DNA of 41,603 bases from Chloroflexota bacterium (lineage in GTDB: Bacteria > Chloroflexota > Limnocylindria > QHBO01): the NCBI GenBank assembly GCA_005879775.1, contig VBJX01000001.1:12671-54273 (forward strand). Reading direction: 5' to 3'. This document shows positions 15,732 through 23,131 of this stretch, piece by piece. Every line of letters begins with the position of its first letter. The stretch's first letter is position 1. Under the pieces are notes generated by a model that was not told the DNA's origin, made no database searches, and saw only the letters and a program-made list of their open reading frames with translations. The translations under genes and the position numbers were made by a program.

Positions 15732-15856
15732 ATGAACCACGACGCCCATGCCGGGCATGACATGCCGATGAACCACGACGCCCATGCCGGGCATGACATG
15801 CCGATGAACCACGACGCCCATGCCGGCCATGACATGCCGATGAACCACGACGCCCA
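15732..15856 (+). repeat. 36-nt tandem repeat coding for a metal-binding tail
   Basis: Three full 36-nt units start at 15732, 15768 and 15804, plus a 17-nt partial fourth unit at 15840. Units 1 and 2 are identical, and unit 3 differs by one synonymous base (GGG to GGC). Each codes for MNHDAHAGHDMP. Near-identity at DNA level means recent duplication by slippage or unequal exchange, so copy number may vary between strains. Confidence 0.95.
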
Positions 15857-17906
15857 CGGCGAGCACCCTGGCCACGCCGGCCACGGGGCGCATGCGGGCC
15901 ACGATCCCGACGCCTTCCGACGCCAGTTCTGGGTCGTTCTCCTCCTGACGCTCCCGGTCGTGGCCTGGAGTCCAGAAGTGCAGATCTGGCTCGGGTACAC
16001 CGCCCCGGTCTTCCCGGGCTCGACGTGGATTCCACCGATCCTGGGAAGCGCCATCTTCCTGTACGGCGGCAGGGTCTTCCTCAATGGGGCGCGGTCAGAG
16101 CTGCGGGATCGGCTGCCGGGGATGATGACCCTGATCAGCCTGGCGATCGTCGTTGCGTTCATCGCCAGCTGGGCGGCCACCATCGGCATCTTCAGCGTCG
16201 ATGTCTGGTGGGAGCTCGCCACCCTGATCACGGTGATGAGCCTCGGCCACTGGCTCGAGATGCGCTCCATCATGCAGGCCCAGGGTGCGCTCGGCGCCCT
16301 GGCCGAGCTCCTCCCCGACTCCGCCGAGCGCCTGACTCCTGACGGCACCGAGATGGCGCCGCTCGACGCCCTTCGCGTTGGCGACGTGGTCCTGGTGCGA
16401 CCGGGCGGTCGCATCCCCGCCGACGGCGATGTGTCCGAGGGTGCGGCCGATGTCGACGAGTCGATGATCACCGGTGAATCGAGGCCGATTCCCAAGGAGC
16501 CGGGCTCGTCGGTCGTAGCGGGTACCGTCGCCGCCGATGGCAGCCTGCGGGTCCGCGTCACCGCGGTCGGGGACCAGACCGCGCTCTCCGGCATCATGCG
16601 GCTCGTCAGCGAAGCCCAGGCCTCGAACAGCCGGGCGCAAGTTCTGGCCGACCGGGCCGCGGCGCTCCTCTTCTTCGTTGCCTTGGGCGCCGGGATCCTG
16701 ACGCTCGCCGTCTGGATCGCGCTCGGCCAACCGGAGGAGGCCCTCATCCGGGCGGCGACGGTGCTGGTCATCGCCTGCCCGCACGCGCTCGGGCTGGCGA
16801 TCCCGTTGGTGATCGCGATCAGCACCACGCTCGGTGCTCGCAACGGCCTGCTCGTCAAGGACCGATTGGCGCTCGAACGGGCGCGCGAGCTGCAGGTGGT
16901 CATCTTCGACAAGACCGGCACGCTGACCCGAGGCGAGCCGCGGGTGGCAGCGGTGGCCTCGACCGGCATGGACGAGAGCGCCCTCCTCGCATTGGCGGCC
17001 GGGGTCGAGGCCGATTCCGAGCATCCCCTGGCTCGGGCTGTCGTGCGAGGGGCATTGGATCGAGGGATCGCCCCCAGCCGGGCGAACGACTTCGAATCGC
17101 TCCCCGGTCGCGGCACCCGCGCCACGATCGACGGACGCCAGGTTCAGGTGGGAGGGCCGGCACTCATGGCCGAGCTTGGCGTCGACGTCCCCGCCGAGCT
17201 GACCTCCACGACCGATGCCTGGGCCGCTCATGGCCAGACGGTCCTCCATGTCCTCGCCAATGGATCGGTCATCGGCGCACTCGCGCTCGAGGATGAGATT
17301 CGGCCCGAATCGGCTCAGGCTGTCCTGACGCTCCGTCGGATGGGGCTGCGGGTGGCGATGATCACCGGCGACGCCCAGTCGGTCGCCGACGCGGTCGCGC
17401 GGCAGATCGGGATCAATGAGGTCACGGCCCAGGTGCTCCCCGGCGATAAGGCCGCTGCCGTCCGGCAGTTCCAGGCGGGCGGGACGAGGGTGGCGATGGT
17501 CGGCGACGGAGTCAACGACGCTCCCGCGCTGGCCCAGGCCGATGTCGGAATCGCCATTGGCGCCGGGACCGACGTGGCCGTCGAGTCGGCCGGAATCGTG
17601 CTGGTCCGGGATGACCCTCGCGACGTGGCGGGCGCCATCGAGCTGAGCCGCGCGACCTACCGCAAGATGGTCGAGAACCTGGTCTGGGCGACCGGCTACA
17701 ACGCGATTGCCATTCCCGTCGCAGCCGGGCTGCTGGCGCCCATCGGCTTCATCTTGCCGATGAGCATCGGCGCCCTGGTCATGAGCGTCTCGACGATCGT
17801 GGTGGCGTTCAACGCTCAGCTGCTGCGCGGTGTCCGGCTGCGCCCCGACGAACCTTCACACCCGGGGGTGCCGCGCAGCCGCAGCGTGGCTCCGAGCGCG
17901 GAGTGA
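15732..17906 (+). CDS. copB: CopB-type copper-translocating P1B ATPase with His/Met repeat N-terminus
   Basis: 724-residue heavy-metal P-type ATPase. Residues 1 to about 57 are a His/Met/Asp-rich metal-binding tail containing a 12-residue repeat. Then come the transmembrane helices, the actuator motif (MITGES), the metal-site Cys349-Pro-His (CPH, subclass P1B-3), phosphorylation Asp393 in DKTGTLT, and GDGVNDAP at 591-598. CPH enzymes with His-rich tails export copper (Cu+/Cu2+) or silver, giving copper tolerance. ATG 15732 begins the repeat exactly. The frame is open upstream to 15540 and no good SD precedes 15732, so the start is uncertain. No copper regulator gene is adjacent. Confidence 0.92.
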   Translation: MNHDAHAGHDMPMNHDAHAGHDMPMNHDAHAGHDMPMNHDAHGEHPGHAGHGAHAGHDPDAFRRQFWVVLLLTLPVVAWSPEVQIWLGYTAPVFPGSTWIPPILGSAIFLYGGRVFLNGARSELRDRLPGMMTLISLAIVVAFIASWAATIGIFSVDVWWELATLITVMSLGHWLEMRSIMQAQGALGALAELLPDSAERLTPDGTEMAPLDALRVGDVVLVRPGGRIPADGDVSEGAADVDESMITGESRPIPKEPGSSVVAGTVAADGSLRVRVTAVGDQTALSGIMRLVSEAQASNSRAQVLADRAAALLFFVALGAGILTLAVWIALGQPEEALIRAATVLVIACPHALGLAIPLVIAISTTLGARNGLLVKDRLALERARELQVVIFDKTGTLTRGEPRVAAVASTGMDESALLALAAGVEADSEHPLARAVVRGALDRGIAPSRANDFESLPGRGTRATIDGRQVQVGGPALMAELGVDVPAELTSTTDAWAAHGQTVLHVLANGSVIGALALEDEIRPESAQAVLTLRRMGLRVAMITGDAQSVADAVARQIGINEVTAQVLPGDKAAAVRQFQAGGTRVAMVGDGVNDAPALAQADVGIAIGAGTDVAVESAGIVLVRDDPRDVAGAIELSRATYRKMVENLVWATGYNAIAIPVAAGLLAPIGFILPMSIGALVMSVSTIVVAFNAQLLRGVRLRPDEPSHPGVPRSRSVAPSAE

Positions 17907-17913
17907 GGGTCCG

Positions 17914-18165
17914 CTAGGGGGCCCCGTGCTTCGCCCCGGCGTGCGGAGGGTGGGCCGCCCATTCCTCAACCGCCCTGGCGAGGAGGACCATCAGTTGCGG
18001 GGCGTCGCCGGCGGGCAACTGAAACGTCCCGATGCATCGGTCGCCTTCCCACAAGCTCAGCACGACGAGATCAGCTTCGGCGTGCCACGTCGCCTTCAGG
18101 GAGCGGCCGCGGGCATCGACGAACCATCGGCTGCGCGGAGTCGGCAGGTCGACCAGCTCGCCCAT
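17914..18165 (-). CDS. Small conserved-looking hypothetical protein
   Basis: 83 residues, not recognised by family name. The core RSRWFVDARGRSLKATWHAEADLVVLSLWEGDRCIGTFQLP looks like a small beta-sheet domain, followed by the helix APQLMVLLARAVEEW and a His/Pro-rich tail. ATG 18165 is chosen; a GTG at 18180 would add five residues. It converges on copB with a 7-nt gap. There are no signal or membrane segments. Function unknown. Confidence 0.6.
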   Translation of the reverse strand: MGELVDLPTPRSRWFVDARGRSLKATWHAEADLVVLSLWEGDRCIGTFQLPAGDAPQLMVLLARAVEEWAAHPPHAGAKHGAP

Positions 18166-18215
18166 GCGCGCAGCGTACACCCGGCAGCCGTCGCAACCCG
18201 GAGCGGATTTCGACG

Positions 18216-18572
18216 CTAGCGGTCGCGCTCGCGAAATTCCGCAATGCGGAACTCGACGAGCCTGGTGACGAGATCCGCTGGGAGTGGTCGATCGGCCTTG
18301 AAGTTGATGGTCCCCTTCCAGAGCCGATAGCCGCCGAGCTCTGCCTTGAACGCCTCGAGAGGCGCCTTTCCCGCGTACAGGGAGAGGTGGTCCTTGCCGG
18401 CGCCGAAGCCCACGAAGAATCGGCCATCGAGCTTGAACGCCGGCATCCCGTAGCTGATCCCCTCCTCGGCGTCCGGTGCGGCGGTCCGGATCTGGGCTCG
18501 AAGGCGTTCGAGTGCCCCGCGCTGAAGCTCCGGCACCCCGACCAGGTAATCGTCGATCGTTCGTGCCTTCAT
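18216..18572 (-). CDS. DUF1801-family protein
   Basis: 118 residues of the DUF1801 (YdhG-like) family: DDYLVGVPELQRGALERLRAQI at the N-terminus, the signature ISYGMPAFKLDGRFFVGFGAGKDHLSLY in the middle, and GYRLWKGTINFKADRPLP near the C-terminus. Relatives have been linked to intracellular iron handling in Bacillus, but most are uncharacterised. Soluble and cytoplasmic, full length. It is followed by nothing obviously functionally linked, and the neighbouring minus-strand gene upstream is the Ddn-like protein 27 nt away, so the two may be co-transcribed. Confidence 0.85.
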   Translation of the reverse strand: MKARTIDDYLVGVPELQRGALERLRAQIRTAAPDAEEGISYGMPAFKLDGRFFVGFGAGKDHLSLYAGKAPLEAFKAELGGYRLWKGTINFKADRPLPADLVTRLVEFRIAEFRERDR

Positions 18573-18599
18573 CGGCCGAAGTCTATGGAACCAACGGCC

Positions 18600-19070
18600 T
18601 CAGCGGCGACGCAGTCGGAGGACGGGGATCTCGCGATCGGTCTTCGATCGGTATTTGTCGTACTCGGGCGCCTCGATCGCGATGCGTGCCCAAGCTGACT
18701 CGAGATCCACGCCAGCAAGCGTCTCAGCGCGCACCGGAACGCGGCGCTCGTCCGCAAACTCGATTGTCGCCTCCGGATGCCTGGCCAGGTTGTAGAGCCA
18801 GGCAGGGTGGCGAGCGGCCCCAGCGAGCGAGGCGATCACGAGCCATGTCGAATCCGACTCTTCGATGTAGCCGAGCAGCGCGGTCCGCGGCTGGCCAGAC
18901 CTGGCGCCGATCGTCTCCAGCACGAAGGTGTGGAGCCCGCCCTGGGTGCGCCCGCCGCGACGCCGGCGGAACTGGCGCAGCTGCATCCGGCTGGCGAGGC
19001 TGGCTAACCATCCAGGAAGCCGGGGAAACGGGACGCCGCGCGTCCCCCGCGGCGGGACATTGACGCTCAT
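18600..19070 (-). CDS. Deazaflavin-dependent nitroreductase-family protein (Ddn/DUF385)
   Basis: 156 residues with the split-barrel Ddn pattern: LETIGARSGQPRTALLGYIEE, WLVIASLAGAARHPAWLYNLARHPEATIE, RVPVRAETL and EAPEYDKYRSKTDREIPVLRL. Ddn-type proteins bind the deazaflavin F420 and reduce quinones or nitroaromatics. The N-terminal helix with MQLRQFRRRRGG is basic. ATG 19070 is preferred (GGAG about 9 nt upstream); GTG 19085 is an alternative. It probably forms a unit with the DUF1801 gene. The presence of F420-type enzymes implies the host makes F420; this is inference. Confidence 0.88.
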   Translation of the reverse strand: MSVNVPPRGTRGVPFPRLPGWLASLASRMQLRQFRRRRGGRTQGGLHTFVLETIGARSGQPRTALLGYIEESDSTWLVIASLAGAARHPAWLYNLARHPEATIEFADERRVPVRAETLAGVDLESAWARIAIEAPEYDKYRSKTDREIPVLRLRRR

Positions 19071-19228
19071 CTCACGATTCTCCACCCAGCGCGCCAGATA
19101 CTTCTTGCCTTGGGAAGAGCCTTAGCTGGCACGACATCCTCGCAGCGGGCGCGTGACCGGACCCGAACGTGGGTTCAGCGGCTGAGGTGCGGGCTGAGCA
19201 GACGCCGCTGATAGCGTAGCCTTCCACC

Positions 19229-19687
19229 GTGAGCCGGGAAGTCGAGGAATCGAACCGGCGCCTGTTGCGGGCCCGAGACGCCATGGACCGCGCCTACGCC
19301 GAGCCGCTCGACGTCCGCGCCGTGGCCGCGGTGGCCCACGTTTCCGAGGCGCACTTCATCCGCAGCTTCCGGGCCGTGTTCGGGGAGACTCCGCACCGAT
19401 ACCTGCAGCGCCGGCGGGTGGAGCGTTCGATGTTCCTCCTGCGCGAGACCGACCGCAGCGTGACGGACATCTGCCTCGACGTCGGCTTCAGCAGTCTCGG
19501 TACCTTCAGCCGCACCTTTCGTGAGATCGTCGGCGAGACGCCGTCGGTCTACCGCATAGGGAATGGGCCAATCGTGGCTCCCCATTGCGTTCAGCTGACG
19601 GCGATGCGACCGCGGGTGGGGGCGAACGAGGTCATCCAATCGAGCAGTTTCGGAGAAGCCACTGCCGCGGGAGCTCGCGTAGGGTGA
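19229..19687 (+). CDS. Minimal AraC-family transcriptional regulator
   Basis: 152 residues containing the two AraC helix-turn-helix motifs: LDVRAVAAVAHVSEAHFIRSF and, after the linker helix, SVTDICLDVGFSSLGTFSRTF, ending in the typical GETPSVYR. There is no separate N-terminal ligand domain, only about 25 residues ahead of the HTH and a 40-residue C-terminal tail. The GTG start at 19229 is the only sensible one. It sits 28 nt upstream of the VOC gene; such AraC-VOC pairs are common in high-GC genomes and probably form one operon. Confidence 0.9.
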   Translation: MSREVEESNRRLLRARDAMDRAYAEPLDVRAVAAVAHVSEAHFIRSFRAVFGETPHRYLQRRRVERSMFLLRETDRSVTDICLDVGFSSLGTFSRTFREIVGETPSVYRIGNGPIVAPHCVQLTAMRPRVGANEVIQSSSFGEATAAGARVG

Positions 19688-19715
19688 AGGTCACCTCGAC
19701 CGAAGGAGAAACGCG

Positions 19716-20147
19716 ATGATCACGAAGCTCAACGTGGCCTCGATCTACGTCCTCGACAAGGAGGAGGCGCTCGGCTTCTATGTCGACAAGCTTGGCCTCG
19801 AGAAGGGTAACGACGTCCGCCAGGGCGACTACCGCTGGCTGACGGTCCGCGTTCCGGGCCAGCCGGGTACCGAGATCTCGCTGGAGCAGCCGGGCCCGCC
19901 GCTGCACGACGAGGCGACCGCGGCACAGCTCCGCGAGCTCATCACCAAGGGCGCCCTCGGCGGCCTCGTCTTCGTCACCGACGATGCCCGCGGCCTGTAC
20001 GAGACCCTGAAGGCGCGCGGCGTCACCGACTTCACCCAGGAGCCCACCGAGCACTTCTACGGGACCGACATGGGCGTCCGCGATCCGTTCGGCAACGCGA
20101 TCCGGATCCTTCAGCAGGGAGATGTCCCCCAGGAGGCGACCGCCTGA
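19716..20147 (+). CDS. VOC (glyoxalase/bleomycin-resistance/dioxygenase) family protein
   Basis: 143 residues forming the paired beta-alpha-beta-beta-beta modules of the vicinal-oxygen-chelate fold: ASIYVLDKEEALGFYVDKLGLEKGNDV opens module one and LVFVTDDARGLYETLKARGV opens module two. The C-terminal GVRDPFGNAIRILQQ is the family ending. A strong ribosome-binding site, AAGGAG, lies about 7 nt before the ATG. Reactions range from glyoxalase to antibiotic binding, so the substrate is open. It is likely expressed with, and controlled by, the AraC protein. Confidence 0.9.
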   Translation: MITKLNVASIYVLDKEEALGFYVDKLGLEKGNDVRQGDYRWLTVRVPGQPGTEISLEQPGPPLHDEATAAQLRELITKGALGGLVFVTDDARGLYETLKARGVTDFTQEPTEHFYGTDMGVRDPFGNAIRILQQGDVPQEATA

Positions 20148-20195
20148 AGCCAACAGCCTCGATTCACGCTCGAAATCGGGGCTCGAAGCGGAGGT

Positions 20196-20272
20196 TGGTA
20201 CCGCATACCGGATTCGAACCGGTGGTCTCCGCCTTGAGAGGGCGGTGTCCTAGGCCTCTAGACGAATGCGGC
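20196..20272 (-). tRNA. tRNA-Glu (anticodon CTC), CCA encoded
   Basis: Minus-strand cloverleaf with acceptor GCCGCAT/ATGCGGT (first pair G-U), anticodon stem CCGCC/GGCGG around the loop CTCTCAA (anticodon CTC, codon GAG), and T-arm ACCGGTTCGAATCCGGT. The discriminator A is at 20199 and the genomic sequence continues with CCA (20198-20196). Without CCA the gene is 20199-20272. Confidence 0.95.
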
Positions 20273-20342
20273 ATGCGTCCCGGGCGGGCCCGAGTATAGC
20301 AACGGTCTCTCGGGCCGCCCAACGAGCGGGTGGCCGCCGAGC

Positions 20343-21233
20343 TCAGTCGCGGTGGCGGAAGGCCTGGACCGCGAAGGCCAGGAAGACGACCCCGACTGCC
20401 AGCAGGATGAGCGCCTCGACCAGGATCGGCAGCGGGTTTCCGAAAAGGGTCAGTCCGAGCTTGTCGAGCGCGGCGTTCGGCACGCCGGCGCCGCCAAGGA
20501 CGACCCGTCGGATCGGGTCGATCCCGTAGCTGGCGATGTCGAGGCGGGTCAGCACCGTCATCCAGGCCGGCAGGCCCGACATGGGGAAGAGCGCGCCGGA
20601 GAGGAAGAAGATCGGCATCATCAGGAAGTTCATCACCATCTGGAAGCCCTGCATCGACTTCAGGCGGGCCGCGATCACCACCCCCAGCGCCGAGAGGGTG
20701 AAGGCCAGCAGGAAGACGAGCGGCACCAGCTCGATGATGCTCAGGAGGGTGAGCTTGACGCCGATGACGGGCGCCAGGACCAGCAGGATCAGCCCCTGGA
20801 CCATGGCCTGGGTGGCGCCTCCGAGGGCCTTGCCGATGGCCACCGCCGACCGATCGATGGGCGCCACCAGGATCTCCTTGAGGAAGCCGAATTCGCGGTC
20901 CCACACGATCGACATGGCGCCGAACATGGCGGTGAAGAGGACCGTCATGCTGATGACGCCGGGGAAGATGAACTGGGTATAGGTGAGCCCGCCGGAGGTG
21001 CCGGCGAAGCCTCCGCCCAGCGCCGAGCTGAGCCCGGTGCCGAAGATGAGCAGGTAGAGGAGCGGCTGGGCCAGCGAGGCGACGAGCCTGGTCCGATCCC
21101 TGACGTACCGCACCACGTCGCGGTACCAGATGATGTAGATCGCGCGCAGCGTGGCGCGGCCCACCCGGGGCCGTCGCGTCCCGGTTTCGCTCAGGCCGGC
21201 CCGCTGGCCGAGCAGCTGATCCTGTGTCGTCAT
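20343..21233 (-). CDS. ABC-2 type exporter permease (DrrB-like)
   Basis: 296-residue membrane protein with six transmembrane helices and the ABC-2 signature around PLLYLLIFGTGLSS, IFPGVISMTVLFTAMFGAMSIVWDREFGFLKEILVAPI and FFLSGALFPMSGLPAWM. It forms the channel of a drug- or lipid-exporting ABC transporter with the adjacent DrrA-like ATPase. ATG 21233 overlaps the ATPase stop by 4 nt (ATGA), fixing the start. Last gene of the PadR-ATPase-permease operon, just upstream of tRNA-Glu on the same strand. Confidence 0.92.
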   Translation of the reverse strand: MTTQDQLLGQRAGLSETGTRRPRVGRATLRAIYIIWYRDVVRYVRDRTRLVASLAQPLLYLLIFGTGLSSALGGGFAGTSGGLTYTQFIFPGVISMTVLFTAMFGAMSIVWDREFGFLKEILVAPIDRSAVAIGKALGGATQAMVQGLILLVLAPVIGVKLTLLSIIELVPLVFLLAFTLSALGVVIAARLKSMQGFQMVMNFLMMPIFFLSGALFPMSGLPAWMTVLTRLDIASYGIDPIRRVVLGGAGVPNAALDKLGLTLFGNPLPILVEALILLAVGVVFLAFAVQAFRHRD

Positions 21234-22222
21234 CGGCGTCCACCTCTTCCCCACATGCGGCCCATCATCCGCAGTTGATCCTTGGAGCTTGACTCTTCCT
21301 CACGGATGGCGTGTCCGGTGAGCTTGATGAACACGTCGTCCAGGCTTGGCCGGTGGAACGAGACCGAGGTCACCGGCACGCTCAGCTCGCGCACGAGCTG
21401 CGGGACGAAGCCGGCGCCATCGGCCACCTCGACCCGGACCGTTCCATTGTCGATCTGGGGCTCGAGGCTGAAGACCCGCCCGAGCTCTGCGGCCGCGGTC
21501 GCGCTGTCGGCGCTCGAGAAGGTGACGATGTCGCCACCGACCATCGCCTTGAGCTCATCGGGCGTGCCCAGTGCCACGATCTTGCCGCCGTCGATGATCG
21601 CGATCCGATCGCAGAACTCCGCCTCGTCCATGTAGTGGGTGGTCATGAAGATGGTGATCCCCGCTCGGCGGCGGAGCTCCTGGAGATAGCTCCAGATGTG
21701 GCGGCGTGTCTGCGGGTCGAGGCCCAGCGTCGGCTCGTCCAGGAAGAGGACGTGCGGGGTGTGGAGTACGCCACGCGCGATCTCGAGCCGCCGGCGCATA
21801 CCGCCCGAGAAGGTGCGTACCTGCGAGCCGGCCCGATCGGTCAGCTCGACCATCTCGAGCACCTCGTCGATCCGCTCCTTGCGCTGGGTGGCAGGCACGT
21901 CGTAGATGAAGGCGTGGAACTCCAGGTTCTGGCGCGCGGTCAGCTGGTCGTCGAGCGAGGGGTCCTGGAAGACGAGCCCGATGTTTGCGCGCACCTCGTC
22001 CGGATGCGCCACCACGTCCAGCCCGGCCACCGTGGCCCGTCCGGCGCTCGGCAGGAGGAGCGTGCAGAAGACGTTGATGGTCGTCGACTTGCCGGCCCCG
22101 TTGGGACCCAGGAAGCCGAAGACCTCGCCCGCCTTGACCTCCAGGTCGATCCCCTTGACCGCCTCGACCTCGCCGTAGCTTTTTACCAGCTGCTCAGCGG
22201 TGATGACCGCGTCGCCGGTCAC
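21230..22222 (-). CDS. ABC exporter ATP-binding protein (DrrA-like)
   Basis: 330-residue ATPase with Walker A FLGPNGAGKSTT, the Q-loop VFQDPSLDDQLT, signature FSGGMRRRLEIARG, Walker B VLFLDEPTLGLDPQ and switch His in FMTTHYMDEAE. The C-terminal 90 residues (from TPDELKAMVGG to SFHRPSLDDVFIKLTGHAI) are the DrrA-type extension. It powers efflux of daunorubicin-like drugs or other lipophiles in this family. The GTG start overlaps the padR stop (GTGA), so translation is coupled. Substrate unknown. Confidence 0.93.
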   Translation of the reverse strand: MTGDAVITAEQLVKSYGEVEAVKGIDLEVKAGEVFGFLGPNGAGKSTTINVFCTLLLPSAGRATVAGLDVVAHPDEVRANIGLVFQDPSLDDQLTARQNLEFHAFIYDVPATQRKERIDEVLEMVELTDRAGSQVRTFSGGMRRRLEIARGVLHTPHVLFLDEPTLGLDPQTRRHIWSYLQELRRRAGITIFMTTHYMDEAEFCDRIAIIDGGKIVALGTPDELKAMVGGDIVTFSSADSATAAAELGRVFSLEPQIDNGTVRVEVADGAGFVPQLVRELSVPVTSVSFHRPSLDDVFIKLTGHAIREEESSSKDQLRMMGRMWGRGGRR

Positions 22223-22773
22223 TGCACCGCCTCCTTGTCGCGGCTCGCTGCCTGGAGCGGCTCGCCGTCGTCGTCTGCCAGCAGGCCGTAAATCCGGCGT
22301 CGGGCATCGATCAGGATCTCCCGCGCCTGTGCCTGGGCCTCTTCGGATCCGACCCGGCTCACCTGGATCGCGCCTCCGACCAGCTGTACCGCAAGGCGGC
22401 GCAGGTCCATCGATCGCTTTCCGCCGCGTGCGTCGAACCAGGGATGCCTGCGCAGCGGGCTCCGTTCGGCCTCGGCAGCGCCGGCCACCGTCAGGGTGTA
22501 GACGCGGCGTCCGTCCTGCTCCCGGCTGCGGACCATGCCTTCATCCTCGAGCTGCTGGAGGATCGGGTAGACCGATCCGGCGCTCGGGCGCCATCGGCCT
22601 CCGCTCAGCTGCTCGAGCTCCTGCATGACCTGGTAGCCGTGCATCGGTGCCTTGGCCAGGACAGCCAGAATGGCTGGCCTCACTCCGTGGCGAGCCATGG
22701 CGCGTCCGACGCGCAGCGGGTCGAAGATCTCGCGCAGCCGTGCACGATCCGCTCGGTTCATTGGGTCGACCAT
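22219..22773 (-). CDS. PadR-family transcriptional repressor
   Basis: 184 residues. The N-terminal winged helix is the PadR domain: GVRPAILAVLAKAPMHGYQVMQELEQLSGGRWRPSAGSVYPILQQLEDEGMVRSREQDGRRVYTLT. The C-terminal part is helical and would be the dimerisation region. PadR proteins often repress a neighbouring multidrug ABC pump and are released by the drug. ATG 22773 is used (AGGA 7 nt upstream); a GTG at 22800 would extend it by nine residues. It is the first gene of the operon, and a palindrome overlapping its own promoter suggests autorepression. Confidence 0.92.
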   Translation of the reverse strand: MVDPMNRADRARLREIFDPLRVGRAMARHGVRPAILAVLAKAPMHGYQVMQELEQLSGGRWRPSAGSVYPILQQLEDEGMVRSREQDGRRVYTLTVAGAAEAERSPLRRHPWFDARGGKRSMDLRRLAVQLVGGAIQVSRVGSEEAQAQAREILIDARRRIYGLLADDDGEPLQAASRDKEAVQ

Positions 22774-22803
22774 CTCGTGTTCCTGCTCTCGTGGCTTCAC
22801 GTC

Positions 22804-22825
22804 GTGTCACGATATATCGCGACAC
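22804..22825. promoter_or_regulatory. Palindromic operator, probable PadR site
   Basis: Left arm GTGTCACGATA (22804-22814) and right arm TATCGCGACAC (22815-22825) match at 10 of 11 positions, with no spacer. The site overlaps the -10 and spacer of the padR promoter, 31 nt before the start codon. The TGTC...GACA ends with a central A+T core fit a dimeric winged-helix repressor. Confidence 0.7.
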
Positions 22826-22837
22826 TATCGGCGTCAA
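22809..22837 (-). promoter_or_regulatory. Promoter of the padR-ABC operon
   Basis: Minus-strand TTGACG (22837-22832), a 17-nt spacer and TATCGT (22814-22809) predict a transcription start near 22802 and a leader of about 29 nt. The -10 and part of the spacer lie inside the palindromic operator. Confidence 0.55.
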
Positions 22838-23094
22838 GCGGTCCCTGTGTCGTCCGGGCCGGGTTCGTCATGCTCCTCGCGCGGTCGCGGCTCCTGCGCG
22901 GGCTCGGGCTCCTCCGCGGGCTCGGGCTCCTGCGCGGGCTCCGGCTGCTCAGGCTCCACCGGCTGCTCGGGCTCCTCCGGTGGCGGTACCGAGCCGAGCC
23001 TGGCCCTCAGATCGGAGAGGAGCGTCTCGCGGCGACGCTCCGCCTGTTCCCGCGCGGTCGCCTCGTCGCGCTCACGGTCGCGCTTGCGCTTCAT
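22834..23094 (-). CDS. Pro/Glu-rich low-complexity hypothetical protein
   Basis: 86 residues: a highly charged helical first half (MKRKRDRERDEATAREQAER, then RRRETLLSDLRARLGSV), then a tract of about 35 residues built of EPEQP, EPAQEP and EPEPAEEP units, and an acidic tail. It would be disordered in the second half. There is no strong ribosome-binding site before the ATG at 23094, and the opposite strand is also open here, so the gene is plausible but not certain. Its stop codon lies inside the -35 of the padR promoter. Not recognised. Confidence 0.45.
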   Translation of the reverse strand: MKRKRDRERDEATAREQAERRRETLLSDLRARLGSVPPPEEPEQPVEPEQPEPAQEPEPAEEPEPAQEPRPREEHDEPGPDDTGTA

Positions 23095-23131
23095 GGCGAA
23101 CCGAACATGGCTGTGACCGATCCCCAGCGGC

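Noticed and set aside
15732..15856. CRISPR array
   Set aside because: The 36-nt units are directly adjacent, without spacers, and code in frame for a His/Met-rich peptide.
14570..20272. Segment between two tRNA genes as a tRNA-integrated genomic island
   Set aside because: No integrase, no direct repeat of the tRNA-Glu 3' end at the tRNA-Arg side (only the universal T-arm GGATTCGAACC is shared), and the composition of the genes is ordinary for the window.
20164..21243. Open frame overlapping the ABC-2 permease and tRNA-Glu
   Set aside because: It runs through the tRNA and is out of frame with the well-conserved permease; Arg/Pro/His-rich shadow.
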